Below, piece after piece: positions 57,077-64,000 of a stretch of DNA of 64,000 nucleotides. Under the pieces are notes generated by a model, which was not told the DNA's origin, did no database searches, and was given only the letters and a program-made list of their open reading frames with translations. This stretch comes from Thiovibrio frasassiensis (GTDB lineage Bacteria > Desulfobacterota > Desulfobulbia > Desulfobulbales > Desulfurivibrionaceae), in assembly GCF_029607905.1 (NCBI RefSeq), contig NZ_JAPHEH010000001.1, positions 2,736,287-2,800,286 of the forward strand. Reading direction: 5' to 3'. Within the stretch, counting starts at the first letter, position 1. Each line of letters opens with the position of its first letter. The position numbers and the translations under genes are program-made.

Positions 57077-57166
57077 CGGTAACACCAATTAAAATTCGGT
57101 AACACCGTAACGAGCAGGAAATCCGATTGCAAGCTAAATATTACAAATATAAAAAACGTAACACCG
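57077..57166. promoter_or_regulatory. Three GTAACACC boxes in the tonB operon promoter
   Basis: CGGTAACACC at 57077-57086 and 57097-57106 (20 bp apart, direct) and CGTAACACCG at 57157-57166. GTAACAC is the half-site I recall for deltaproteobacterial NikR (GTGTTAC-spacer-GTAACAC). The boxes are 75-165 bp upstream of tonB, and the operon encodes NikK/NikL-like proteins. Direct rather than inverted order is unusual. Confidence 0.5.
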
Positions 57167-57298
57167 TGATCGCCAATTAACTCACTGTTTTCACAATAGA
57201 AAAATATCAAGAAAAAACACAAACGACTCAGGGAAGAAGTTTCCGTGCTATTTTTTCTCTTGCTCTTCCGGCTGCGCCCTATTAAATTCCCCCCTGTT

Positions 57299-57455
57299 TC
57301 AGGTGCTCTTAACCGAGCTTAATAGGGAACCCTGTGCGAATCAGGGACGGGCCCGCCGCTGTAACCGGGGACGAATTCCGCAACATGTCACTGTCCTCAA
57401 CGGGATGGGAAGACGCGGGAGGAGGATGAACCGGGAGTCAGAAGACCTGCCTGAA
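57299..57455 (+). ncRNA. Cobalamin (adenosylcobalamin) riboswitch
   Basis: Begins CAGGTGCTC, has TTAATAGGGAACCCTGTG, then GGACGGGCCCGCCGCTGTAA, GATGGGAAGACG and the B12 box GAGTCAGAAGACCTGCC at the 3' side. These conserved blocks in order identify the B12 aptamer. It precedes btuB and should reduce its expression when cobalamin is present. Confidence 0.93.
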
Positions 57456-57520
57456 AAAAACATAACAGACTGCCTCCGTGGACATGGGGCGACATGTATC
57501 TATCTTGGGAAAAATCAGGG

Positions 57521-57560
57521 ATCCCCGGATCAATATTGTATTGGTCCGGGGATTTTTTTT
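57521..57560 (+). terminator. Riboswitch expression platform: intrinsic terminator
   Basis: ATCCCCGGATCAATA pairs with TATTGGTCCGGGGAT (15 bp, one G-U) around TTG, followed by T8. It sits 66 bp after the aptamer and 62 bp before the btuB start, so B12 control is probably by transcription termination. Confidence 0.88.
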
Positions 57561-57621
57561 GCCTGCGCGGGCAGAGAGATATCCTCGTGGCCGGGAACAC
57601 AACCGAACCGAGGAGAAAAGC

Positions 57622-59538
57622 ATGCAGAAGATCTACGTGATAACAGCCGCGCTGGTACTGGGCGCGACCATGGCGGCAAGAGCCGAGGAGACGGCGACCC
57701 GCTTGGAGGAGTTGGTAATAACCGCGACCCGTACCCCGGCGACGGTTGCCCAGGTTGGCGGCAGTTCGGTAACCGTGATAACCGCGCAGGAGATTGAAGC
57801 CAAACAGCAACTGACGGTTGAGGAGGTTCTAAAAAGCGCACCCGGCCTCAATGTTGTGGCCAACGGCGGACTGGGAACCAACACCTCGGTTTTCATCCGG
57901 GGCGCGGATGCGAAAAACACCCTGGTGCTGGTGGACGGCATCATGTTCAACGATCCCTCCGAGGCGAATCGCGGGGCAAACCTGGCAAACCTCACCACGG
58001 ACAATATCGAACGCATCGAGATTGTCCGCGGCCCCATGAGTGTGCTGTTCGGCAGCAACGCCACTGCCGGGGTGATCAATATCATCACCAAGAAAGGGAA
58101 AGGACGGCCCGGCTATTATCTCGGAGGCGAAGCCGGTTCCCATGGCACCTGGAAAAGCTACGCCGGAAGCAGCGGCGCGGTGGAGCGATTCAACTATGCC
58201 TTGTCCCTCTCCCGCACCGAAGCCCAGGGTTTTTCCACGGCCGACGACAAGAATGACCGTATTCCCCATGCACATGGCACCACCTCGGAGAAAGACGGTT
58301 GGCGCAATACCACCTTTTCCGGCAAGGCAGGCTATCTGCTGACGCCGGATTGTGATATTTCCGCCCTCGCCCGCTCCATGAATTCGCGGGTGGATCTCGA
58401 CAGCACGGTCAGCGGTTATCTGCAGGACAATAAGATCGGCAGCCCTCAGGAGAAGTATATCGACAGCAAGGAATTGCTCTCGAAGTTCAATGTCCATAAC
58501 CGGTTCATGGATGGAGAGCTCGACGCAAACCTGTACTATCAGCACACCGGCAAAGAACGGATCATCATCAACGATTCTGGCCGCTCGCTCTATAACGGTG
58601 ACAGCTCCGAGGTCGGGTGGCAAGGCACAGTGACGCCGGTTACGGCGAACACCGTTACGCTCGGCCTTTCCTATTTTGCCGAAGAGATGGATTCCTCCGG
58701 CGGTTTTATCGTTATCGACAAGCAAACGGCCACTGTGACCAGTTCCTGGCTGCAAGACCAGATTTCCCTGGGTGAGCGCGCGAATGTCGTGGTGGGGGCA
58801 AGGATAGACGACCATGACCGCTTTGGCAGCGCGGAGACCTATCGGGTTGCGCCCTCCTATCTGTTTGCGGCAACCGGCACCACGCTCAAGGGTGCGTATG
58901 GCACCGGTTTTCGCGCCCCCTCTCTTTTTGAGCTGTATGCCCCGGGGTATGGCGATTCAACTCTGGAGGCGGAGAAAAGCACGGGGTGGGATGCGGGCGT
59001 TGAGCAGGAACTGCCTGGCGAAAGGCTGACTGTCGGCATCACCTATTTTCAGGCAAGGTTTGATAATCTGATCCAATTTGACACAACCACCTGGAAATAT
59101 AGCCAAGCCACGGGAGAAAGCACTACCCGGGGCGTGGAATCCTTTGCCCGCTTCAGCCCGTCGACGGCACTCGAGGTGACGCTGGCCTATACCTATACGG
59201 ATACCGAGGATGCCGGGGGGGTTCGCCTGACGCGGCGGCCGCTGAGCAAGGGTTCGCTTTCCACCTCCTATCGTTTTTCCGAGAAGCTGCGCACCAATGC
59301 GGAGCTGCTCTGGGTCGGGGAGCGGGACGAAAACGGTACGGCCAAGGATAAAGACGGCAATCGGGTCTCTACCCTGGCCCCGTACACCGTGGTCAACCTG
59401 GCCGGCAGCTATGCGCTGACCGCCAGCCTGGATGTGTATGGACGCATCGACAACCTCTTTAACGAGCAATACGAAGAAGCGTGGAGCTATGCCACCCCTG
59501 GGCTTTCTTGCTATGGCGGGCTGAAGTACCATTTCTGA
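57622..59538 (+). CDS. btuB: BtuB-like TonB-dependent vitamin B12 receptor
   Basis: 638 residues from the ATG at 57622 (GAGGAG). Signal peptide to about residue 20, TonB box EELVITATR, plug domain (VLKSAPGLNVV, FIRGADAKNTLVLVDGI, RIEIVRGPMSVLFGSNATAG) and a barrel ending in YGGLKYHF with the terminal Phe. Control by the cobalamin riboswitch supports corrinoid uptake. It is followed 10 bp later by a BtuF-like binding protein. Confidence 0.93.
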   Translation: MQKIYVITAALVLGATMAARAEETATRLEELVITATRTPATVAQVGGSSVTVITAQEIEAKQQLTVEEVLKSAPGLNVVANGGLGTNTSVFIRGADAKNTLVLVDGIMFNDPSEANRGANLANLTTDNIERIEIVRGPMSVLFGSNATAGVINIITKKGKGRPGYYLGGEAGSHGTWKSYAGSSGAVERFNYALSLSRTEAQGFSTADDKNDRIPHAHGTTSEKDGWRNTTFSGKAGYLLTPDCDISALARSMNSRVDLDSTVSGYLQDNKIGSPQEKYIDSKELLSKFNVHNRFMDGELDANLYYQHTGKERIIINDSGRSLYNGDSSEVGWQGTVTPVTANTVTLGLSYFAEEMDSSGGFIVIDKQTATVTSSWLQDQISLGERANVVVGARIDDHDRFGSAETYRVAPSYLFAATGTTLKGAYGTGFRAPSLFELYAPGYGDSTLEAEKSTGWDAGVEQELPGERLTVGITYFQARFDNLIQFDTTTWKYSQATGESTTRGVESFARFSPSTALEVTLAYTYTDTEDAGGVRLTRRPLSKGSLSTSYRFSEKLRTNAELLWVGERDENGTAKDKDGNRVSTLAPYTVVNLAGSYALTASLDVYGRIDNLFNEQYEEAWSYATPGLSCYGGLKYHF

Positions 59539-59548
59539 GGAGCCGAAC

Positions 59549-60445
59549 ATGAAGCGGATGATCCTGATTGTTTTTTTGCTCACCCTCATGCTGAGCGCAG
59601 CAGCCGTTGCCGCCTCGGAGAGGCAAAAACAGGCGGACCGGCATACTGCGCTGCCGGCCAGAGCGCAGCGCATCGTTTCCCTGGGCCCGCTCAACACCGA
59701 AAATCTCTATCTGCTCGGGGCCGGGGACCGTCTCGTCGGGGACACCAGTTACTGCGTCCGCCCGGAAGCGGCAAAGCATAAGCCGAAGATCGGCTCGGTC
59801 ATGCAGGTTTCCATCGAGAAAATCATCAGCCTGCATCCCGACTTGGTGCTGGCCACCGCCTTGACCCGGCCGGAGCAGATAAACCAGCTGGAAAAGATGG
59901 GGGTGCGGATTGTCCGCTTCCGGCAGCCCGCATCCTTTGCCGAAATCTGCGGACAGTTTATCGAACTCGGAAAATTATTAGGCTTGGAAGAGCGGGCCCG
60001 GCAGATCGTCAGCCAGGCGCGGGAAGAGGTTGCCGCTCTGCAGCGCAGGCTCGTGCCTCTCCCGAAGAAAAAAGTCTTTCTCCAGGTAGGGAGCAGGCCG
60101 CTCTTTGCCTCGGTCCCAGGTTCATTTACCCACGACTTCATCGCCCTGGCCGGCGGCGTCAATATCGCCGGAGACCAACGTACCGGCACGATGCAGGTAG
60201 AAAAGGTCATCGCCGAAAATCCCGAGGTCATCATCATTGCCATCATGGGCTCGGAAACGGGCATTGCCGCGGAGGAGAAAAAAAACTGGCGGCAGATGTA
60301 CGTCCTCAAGGCCGCGCAAACGGGAAGGATACATACCATTGATCCGGATCTGGTCTGTAGCCCATCGCCGGCAACCTTCACCCAGACGCTCCGGATCATT
60401 GCCACCTTGATCCACCCGGAACTCGACGGGCAAAAAGATGAGTGA
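59549..60445 (+). CDS. btuF: BtuF-like periplasmic corrinoid-binding protein
   Basis: 298 residues, AGGAG site. Signal peptide (LIVFLLTLMLSAAAVAA). Class III binding protein: RIVSLGPLNTENLYLLGAGDRLVG, IEKIISLHPDLVLA, a long linking helix and FIALAGGVNIAG. It would capture B12 delivered by BtuB. btuC/btuD are not in the window, so the inner-membrane permease is encoded elsewhere. Confidence 0.85.
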   Translation: MKRMILIVFLLTLMLSAAAVAASERQKQADRHTALPARAQRIVSLGPLNTENLYLLGAGDRLVGDTSYCVRPEAAKHKPKIGSVMQVSIEKIISLHPDLVLATALTRPEQINQLEKMGVRIVRFRQPASFAEICGQFIELGKLLGLEERARQIVSQAREEVAALQRRLVPLPKKKVFLQVGSRPLFASVPGSFTHDFIALAGGVNIAGDQRTGTMQVEKVIAENPEVIIIAIMGSETGIAAEEKKNWRQMYVLKAAQTGRIHTIDPDLVCSPSPATFTQTLRIIATLIHPELDGQKDE

Positions 60446-60503
60446 CGCCGCGCGGCAAGCCGCTTTGCGCACAGCTCTGCCCGACCCTCTTGAGACTTTT
60501 TGC

Positions 60504-60549
60504 TTGACACCCTCTGCGTACCGTTATATCTGAGTATATGCTCAGATAT
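60504..60549 (+). promoter_or_regulatory. ArsR/SmtB promoter with operator over the start codon
   Basis: TTGACA (60504-60509) and TATATC (60525-60530, 15-bp spacer) form a promoter. A perfect palindrome ATATCTGAG-TATATG-CTCAGATAT (60526-60549) covers the -10 and the ATG at 60538. Transcription would start at about the A of the ATG, so the mRNA could be leaderless. Confidence 0.7.
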
Positions 60550-60918
60550 AAACAAGAAAACAAAGCCGCCGGCGGAGAACTCTGCCAATGCCGCATCATT
60601 CATGGGGAAAAGGTGCAGCGCGCCAAGGAGTCCCGCCTGCCCGGCGGAGAGGTGGAGCGCCTCGCCGATTTCTTCAAGGCCTTTGCCGACCCCACCCGTC
60701 TGAAAATTCTCCGGGCTCTCAGTGAAGAAGAGATGTGCGTCTGCGATCTCGCCGCCTTTCTCGGCATAAGCGAATCCGCGGTGAGCCATCAGCTGCGGAT
60801 GCTCCGGCAGTTAGCGCTGGTGGCCAACCGTCGCGAGGGGGTAGTGCTTTATTATCACCTCACCGATGCGCATGTCAGCCAGCTGGTCCAAATTGCGCTT
60901 GAACATCTCAGGGAGTGA
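60538..60918 (+). CDS. ArsR/SmtB-family metal-responsive repressor
   Basis: 126 residues. N-terminal CQC, then helix-turn-helix core LADFFKAFADPTRLKILRAL, MCVCDLAAFLGISESAVSHQLRML and the wing NRREGVVLYYHLTD. The CVCD motif in the alpha-3 helix plus N-terminal Cys pair matches CadC/CmtR-type soft metal sites (Cd, Pb, Zn, possibly As). No ribosome site precedes the ATG, consistent with a leaderless transcript. The metal permease gene begins 4 bp after it. Confidence 0.88.
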   Translation: MLRYKQENKAAGGELCQCRIIHGEKVQRAKESRLPGGEVERLADFFKAFADPTRLKILRALSEEEMCVCDLAAFLGISESAVSHQLRMLRQLALVANRREGVVLYYHLTDAHVSQLVQIALEHLRE

Positions 60919-60922
60919 AGCC

Positions 60923-62068
60923 ATGCACCTTCTCGTCAACATCTTCAGCGAATCCTGGCAGCTCCTGTTGGAGGCCTCAGCCTACATTCTCTTCGGCATC
61001 CTCATCGGCGGCCTGCTCAAGGTCTTTCTCTCGCCGAGCTATGTCGCCCGCCATCTGGGCCAGGGGCGTTACAGCTCGGTGCTCAAGGCGGCCCTGCTCG
61101 GCATTCCTCTGCCCTTATGCTCCTGCGGGGTTCTGCCCGCGGCGGCGGCCCTGAAACGGCAGGGAGCCAACAACGGGGCGACCACCGCCTTTCTCATCTC
61201 CACCCCGGAATCGGGCGTGGACTCCATCAGCGTCAGCTATGCCCTGCTCGACCCGATCATGACCGTGGCCCGGCCCCTGGCCGCCTTGATCTCCGCCCTC
61301 ATCGCCGGCTGCATCGAAAACACCTTCAATCCGCCCCGGCCGCAATTGGCCATGGCCGCCGATCTTTCCTGCGCGGTGGACGGCTGTTGCAGCGGCATCG
61401 ATTGCCCGCCCGCAGAACATGCCAATCACCACAGCTTTCCGGAAAAGATCCGGGCCGGAATGACCTATGCCTTTGGCGAACTCTGGGGAGATCTGGCGGG
61501 CTGGTTCTTTGCCGGGGTCCTGCTGGCCGGGATGATCTCGGCCCTGGTGCCCGACGACCTGATCACCACCTATCTTGGCGGGGGATTGCTCACCATGCTG
61601 CTGATGCTGGCCTTCGGCATCCCGCTCTATATCTGCGCCACCGCTTCCACCCCCATCGCCGCAGCGATGATCCTCAAGGGGGTCAGCCCCGGCGCGGCCC
61701 TGGTCTTTCTCCTGGTGGGTCCGGCCACCAACATGGCCACCCTCTCGGTGCTGGTCGGGTTGCTGGGAAAGCGCGCCACTGCAGTGTATCTCAGCTGCAT
61801 CGGGATCACCGCAGTGATCTTCGGCTTGACCCTTGACTGGGTTTACGCGGCATACGGCATCTCGGCCAAGGCGGTGATCGGCCAGGCCGGGGAAATCATC
61901 CCCTATCCCCTCCAACTGGCCGCCGCCCTGCTGATTTTGGCCCTGTCAATACGACCTCTGGTTGCGACAATCCGGAGAAGGTTAAGGAAAAAAGCGGATG
62001 GGGCGGAAACTGGATGCGGATGCAGCGGAGGATGCGAGGACCATGGGGAGAAGGATAAAACTACTTGA
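60923..62068 (+). CDS. SO_0444-family Cu/Zn efflux permease (DUF318-type)
   Basis: 381 residues from the ATG at 60923 (GGGAG). Eight to ten membrane helices with two homologous halves. The family motifs PLPLCSCGVLPAAAALKRQG and YICATASTPIAAAMILKGVSP-like and LVGPATNMATL are clear. A Cys/His loop (CAVDGCCSGIDCPPAEHANHH) and a Cys-rich C-terminus (CGCSGGCEDH) suggest metal binding. Same operon as the ArsR repressor, so it is a metal- or metalloid-inducible exporter. Confidence 0.88.
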   Translation: MHLLVNIFSESWQLLLEASAYILFGILIGGLLKVFLSPSYVARHLGQGRYSSVLKAALLGIPLPLCSCGVLPAAAALKRQGANNGATTAFLISTPESGVDSISVSYALLDPIMTVARPLAALISALIAGCIENTFNPPRPQLAMAADLSCAVDGCCSGIDCPPAEHANHHSFPEKIRAGMTYAFGELWGDLAGWFFAGVLLAGMISALVPDDLITTYLGGGLLTMLLMLAFGIPLYICATASTPIAAAMILKGVSPGAALVFLLVGPATNMATLSVLVGLLGKRATAVYLSCIGITAVIFGLTLDWVYAAYGISAKAVIGQAGEIIPYPLQLAAALLILALSIRPLVATIRRRLRKKADGAETGCGCSGGCEDHGEKDKTT

Positions 62069-63869
62069 AGATCGTCAGCGAATCCTCTTCCCCGGGCACC
62101 CCGTCGATGGGCAGGATGATGGTAAAAAGCGTCCCTTTGCCGCGGGTGCTCATGGCGGTGATATCGCCGCCGTGGCGCTTGATGATGCCGTAGCTCACGG
62201 AAAGGCCCAGCCCGGTGCCCTCCACCGCCGGTTTGGTTGAGAAAAACGGCTCGAAGATCGAACCCATATCCTTAACCCGGATCCCCTTGCCCGTATCCTG
62301 GATGAGAATGCGGACATTCTCCCCAACCAGCTCGGTGGTGATGGTGATGGTCCCGCCTGTTTCCGGCATGGCCTCTTCGGCGTTGCCGATCACGTTGAGG
62401 AGCACCTGCTTGATCTGATCCGGCACTGCCTGAATATTCGGCAGATTCGGGGAAAAATTGCGTTCCACCTGGATATGCCGGTCACTGAGCTTCTTTTTCC
62501 CGAGCAGGAGCAGCTCCTCGATAATCCGGTGCAGATCCACCGAGGCGACCTTGCCGGTGGTGGGCCGGTTGAAATCCTGCAGGGTGCTGATCAGATCCTT
62601 GACCCGCACGCATTCGGCGATGGCCACATCGAGCATCTCGGCATCGCCCTTCTCCAGCTTCACATACTTGCGCAGCCCCTGCAGGAAATTGCGGATGCCG
62701 ATGATCGGGTTGCCGAATTCATGGGCGATGGAGGCGGCCAGCTTGCCCACGGCGCTGAATTTTTCCGCATGGAGCAGCTGCTCGTAGGTGCGGGTCAGCT
62801 GGGTGGTCCGCTCCGCGACCCGGGCCTCCAAGACGTCGTTCATCCGCCGCACCTCATCCTCCATGTGCTTGCGGTCCGTAACATCCTGCAAGGTTTCGAT
62901 GGCGCCGATGATATCGCCGGCCAGATTCTTGATCGGCGCGGCGGTAAAAAAAAGCCACTTGCTCACATGGCCGAAGTCGAAAAAATCCTCCACCTCATAG
63001 GCCCCCTTGACCAGGGAGGAAGGGCGGTACTTGCCGTTGTAGAACTTGGCGATATGCTCCTCGCTGGCGCCATTGAGCACCAAATCGGCCAGAATAGGAC
63101 GCTGATAGAGATAAAAGGCCTTCCACTGATACTGGGTGCCCACCATCTCGCTCGCGCTCAAGCCGGTCATCACGGCGCAGGCCTTGTTCCAGTGGGTGAT
63201 TGTATGGTTTTCGTCGATAACAAAGGTGGGAATGGAACTGGCCTGCAGGATCTGGGAGAGCCGCTCCCCGCTTTCCAGAAGATCCTCCTCGGCCTGCTGC
63301 CGCTCGATGATCTCCTGGGCCAGAATCGCGTTGTATTCCTGATAGCTGTTGGTCCGGGCCGTAATCTGCTTTTCCAGGAGGTCATAGGCCCGGCGCAAAT
63401 CCGCCTCGCGTCTGCGCTCCACGGTCACATCCCGGATCACCTCGGAAAAGCCGGCCACTCTCTCGTTGTGGTAGACCGGGCTGAAGGAGCGCTCGAAGGT
63501 ACATACCCCCCCCTCCGGACAGGTCCGGCTGAAATCCACGGTGAATTTCTTGCCGGAAAGCGCGCGCTGATACAGGTCGCTGGCCCAAGCCCGCTGGCTG
63601 TTGGGCAAGACATACTGATGACGCGAACCGGGGCCCACGGTGAGATTGAAGACCTCTTTCAACAGACGGACATAGGCGGGGTTCACATAGACAAAGCGCG
63701 CCTCGGTATCCACCAGGGCCATACCTTCCGGCCTGGCTTCCAAAAGCGTGTTTGCATCGAGAACCGTCTGGGGAAACAAATTGCCTGCCATGAATGTGTC
63801 GCACCAAAAGAATAAAGGTTGGGGAAGCGTCTCCAGGGTAGCGTAAAGCAGAACCCACAAGTTTTCCAT
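62061..63869 (-). CDS. PAS-domain sensor histidine kinase
   Basis: 602 residues; the frame begins at ATG 63869 without a clear ribosome site, and ATG 63791 (MAGNLFPQT) may be the real start. Two PAS domains (about 35-155 and 215-340), a coiled coil, then HisKA with the H box SIAHEFGNPIIG and the HATPase domain with N box LLNVIGNAEEAM, G1 DTGKGI, F box EPFFSTK and G2 GTGLGLSVSYG. Cysteines in the first PAS (CPEGGVC) might bind a cofactor. No membrane helix. No regulator gene is adjacent. It overlaps the permease tail-to-tail by 8 bp. Confidence 0.9.
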   Translation of the reverse strand: MENLWVLLYATLETLPQPLFFWCDTFMAGNLFPQTVLDANTLLEARPEGMALVDTEARFVYVNPAYVRLLKEVFNLTVGPGSRHQYVLPNSQRAWASDLYQRALSGKKFTVDFSRTCPEGGVCTFERSFSPVYHNERVAGFSEVIRDVTVERRREADLRRAYDLLEKQITARTNSYQEYNAILAQEIIERQQAEEDLLESGERLSQILQASSIPTFVIDENHTITHWNKACAVMTGLSASEMVGTQYQWKAFYLYQRPILADLVLNGASEEHIAKFYNGKYRPSSLVKGAYEVEDFFDFGHVSKWLFFTAAPIKNLAGDIIGAIETLQDVTDRKHMEDEVRRMNDVLEARVAERTTQLTRTYEQLLHAEKFSAVGKLAASIAHEFGNPIIGIRNFLQGLRKYVKLEKGDAEMLDVAIAECVRVKDLISTLQDFNRPTTGKVASVDLHRIIEELLLLGKKKLSDRHIQVERNFSPNLPNIQAVPDQIKQVLLNVIGNAEEAMPETGGTITITTELVGENVRILIQDTGKGIRVKDMGSIFEPFFSTKPAVEGTGLGLSVSYGIIKRHGGDITAMSTRGKGTLFTIILPIDGVPGEEDSLTIFK

Positions 63870-63923
63870 TAAAAAAAGCGAAAGCGCGGCGGGGGAAACA
63901 AGGCGAGAAGAGAAAAAAAGGAC

Positions 63924-63957
63924 AAAAAAAACCCTTCCTTTTGAGGGGAAGGGTTTT
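63924..63957 (-). terminator. Terminator of the rRNA operon
   Basis: On the minus strand AACCCTTCCCC pairs with GGAAGGGTT around a short A-rich loop and is followed by a T-run. It lies 16 bp beyond the 5S rRNA end. Confidence 0.85.
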
Positions 63958-63972
63958 ACTACAAAAAAAGAA

Positions 63973-64000
63973 TCGGCGGCGACCTACTCTCCCACCAAGC
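63973..64000 (-). rRNA. rrf: 5S rRNA, 3' end (partial)
   Basis: The minus strand reads GCTTGGTGGGAGAGTAGGTC then GCCGCCGA at the window edge, the usual 3' end of deltaproteobacterial 5S rRNA. Only about 28 nt are inside the window. The rest of an rRNA operon should lie to the right. Confidence 0.75.

Overview
The window reads as chromosomal DNA of a strictly anaerobic or microaerophilic deltaproteobacterium-type organism (Desulfobacterota, probably near Desulfobulbales). This is inferred from gene content only: a long HdrA next to an MvhD-like subunit, two-subunit class I fumarase, a gene that makes sense only as a selenoprotein, B12- and probably nickel-linked TonB uptake, PerR/KatG oxidative defence, and several sigma-54/PAS/GGDEF signalling proteins. 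Most of the window is GC-rich. The stretch from about 41.3 to 45.9 kb is visibly AT-richer.

Layout. 1-3.4 kb (minus): a partial secreted TPR protein and a sigma-54 activator. 3.6-8.1 kb (plus): the envelope/division module ftsE-ftsX-envC-like-ctpA, closed by a terminator. 8.2-15.1 kb (minus): fumarase subunits, a PilZ protein, panB, ruvB-ruvA-ruvC-yebC and rlmE. 15.5-24.1 kb (plus): a PAS-GGDEF diguanylate cyclase, an exported isochorismatase-fold protein, a membrane metallophosphoesterase, an unusual AAA/AAA/M41 FtsH-like protein and a threonine dehydrogenase-KBL pair. 24.2-30.6 kb: rtcB, a PerR-like regulator, katG and a cation/proton antiporter. 31-35.97 kb (plus): a lipoprotein, a Cys-repeat secreted protein, a spermidine-synthase-like enzyme, chrA, a selenocysteine-containing CopZ/BFD-like protein hidden by an in-frame UGA, and a coupled TauE-type exporter. 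36-39.5 kb (minus): a prenyltransferase-fold protein, DUF190, crcB, rsmI and a small histidine kinase.

39.7-46 kb is an accessory stretch. A U32-like gene has its 3' end duplicated twice, followed by REP-like palindromes and a three-gene minus-strand cassette: a PD-(D/E)XK HsdR_N-type nuclease, a DUF2806-like protein and an SMC/RloC-like AAA ATPase with a zinc-hook motif. This is the best defence-system candidate. 46.2-52.4 kb: rhodanese, DedA, a RelE-like protein, an IscA/HesB protein, mvhD and hdrA. 52.8-57 kb (minus): tonB, a TonB-dependent receptor, DUF4198 (NikK-like) and a NikL-like protein, a probable outer-membrane nickel uptake operon whose promoter carries three GTAACACC boxes. 57.3-60.4 kb (plus): a cobalamin riboswitch with intrinsic terminator, then btuB and a btuF-like gene. 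60.5-62.1 kb: an ArsR/SmtB regulator with its operator over its start codon, and an SO_0444-type metal permease. 62.1-63.9 kb: a PAS histidine kinase. The right edge holds the 3' end of a 5S rRNA (minus) and its terminator.

Three copies of a dispersed intergenic repeat (170-193 bp) lie at 21.7, 37.2 and 46.7 kb. No CRISPR array, transposase or tRNA was recognised by eye.
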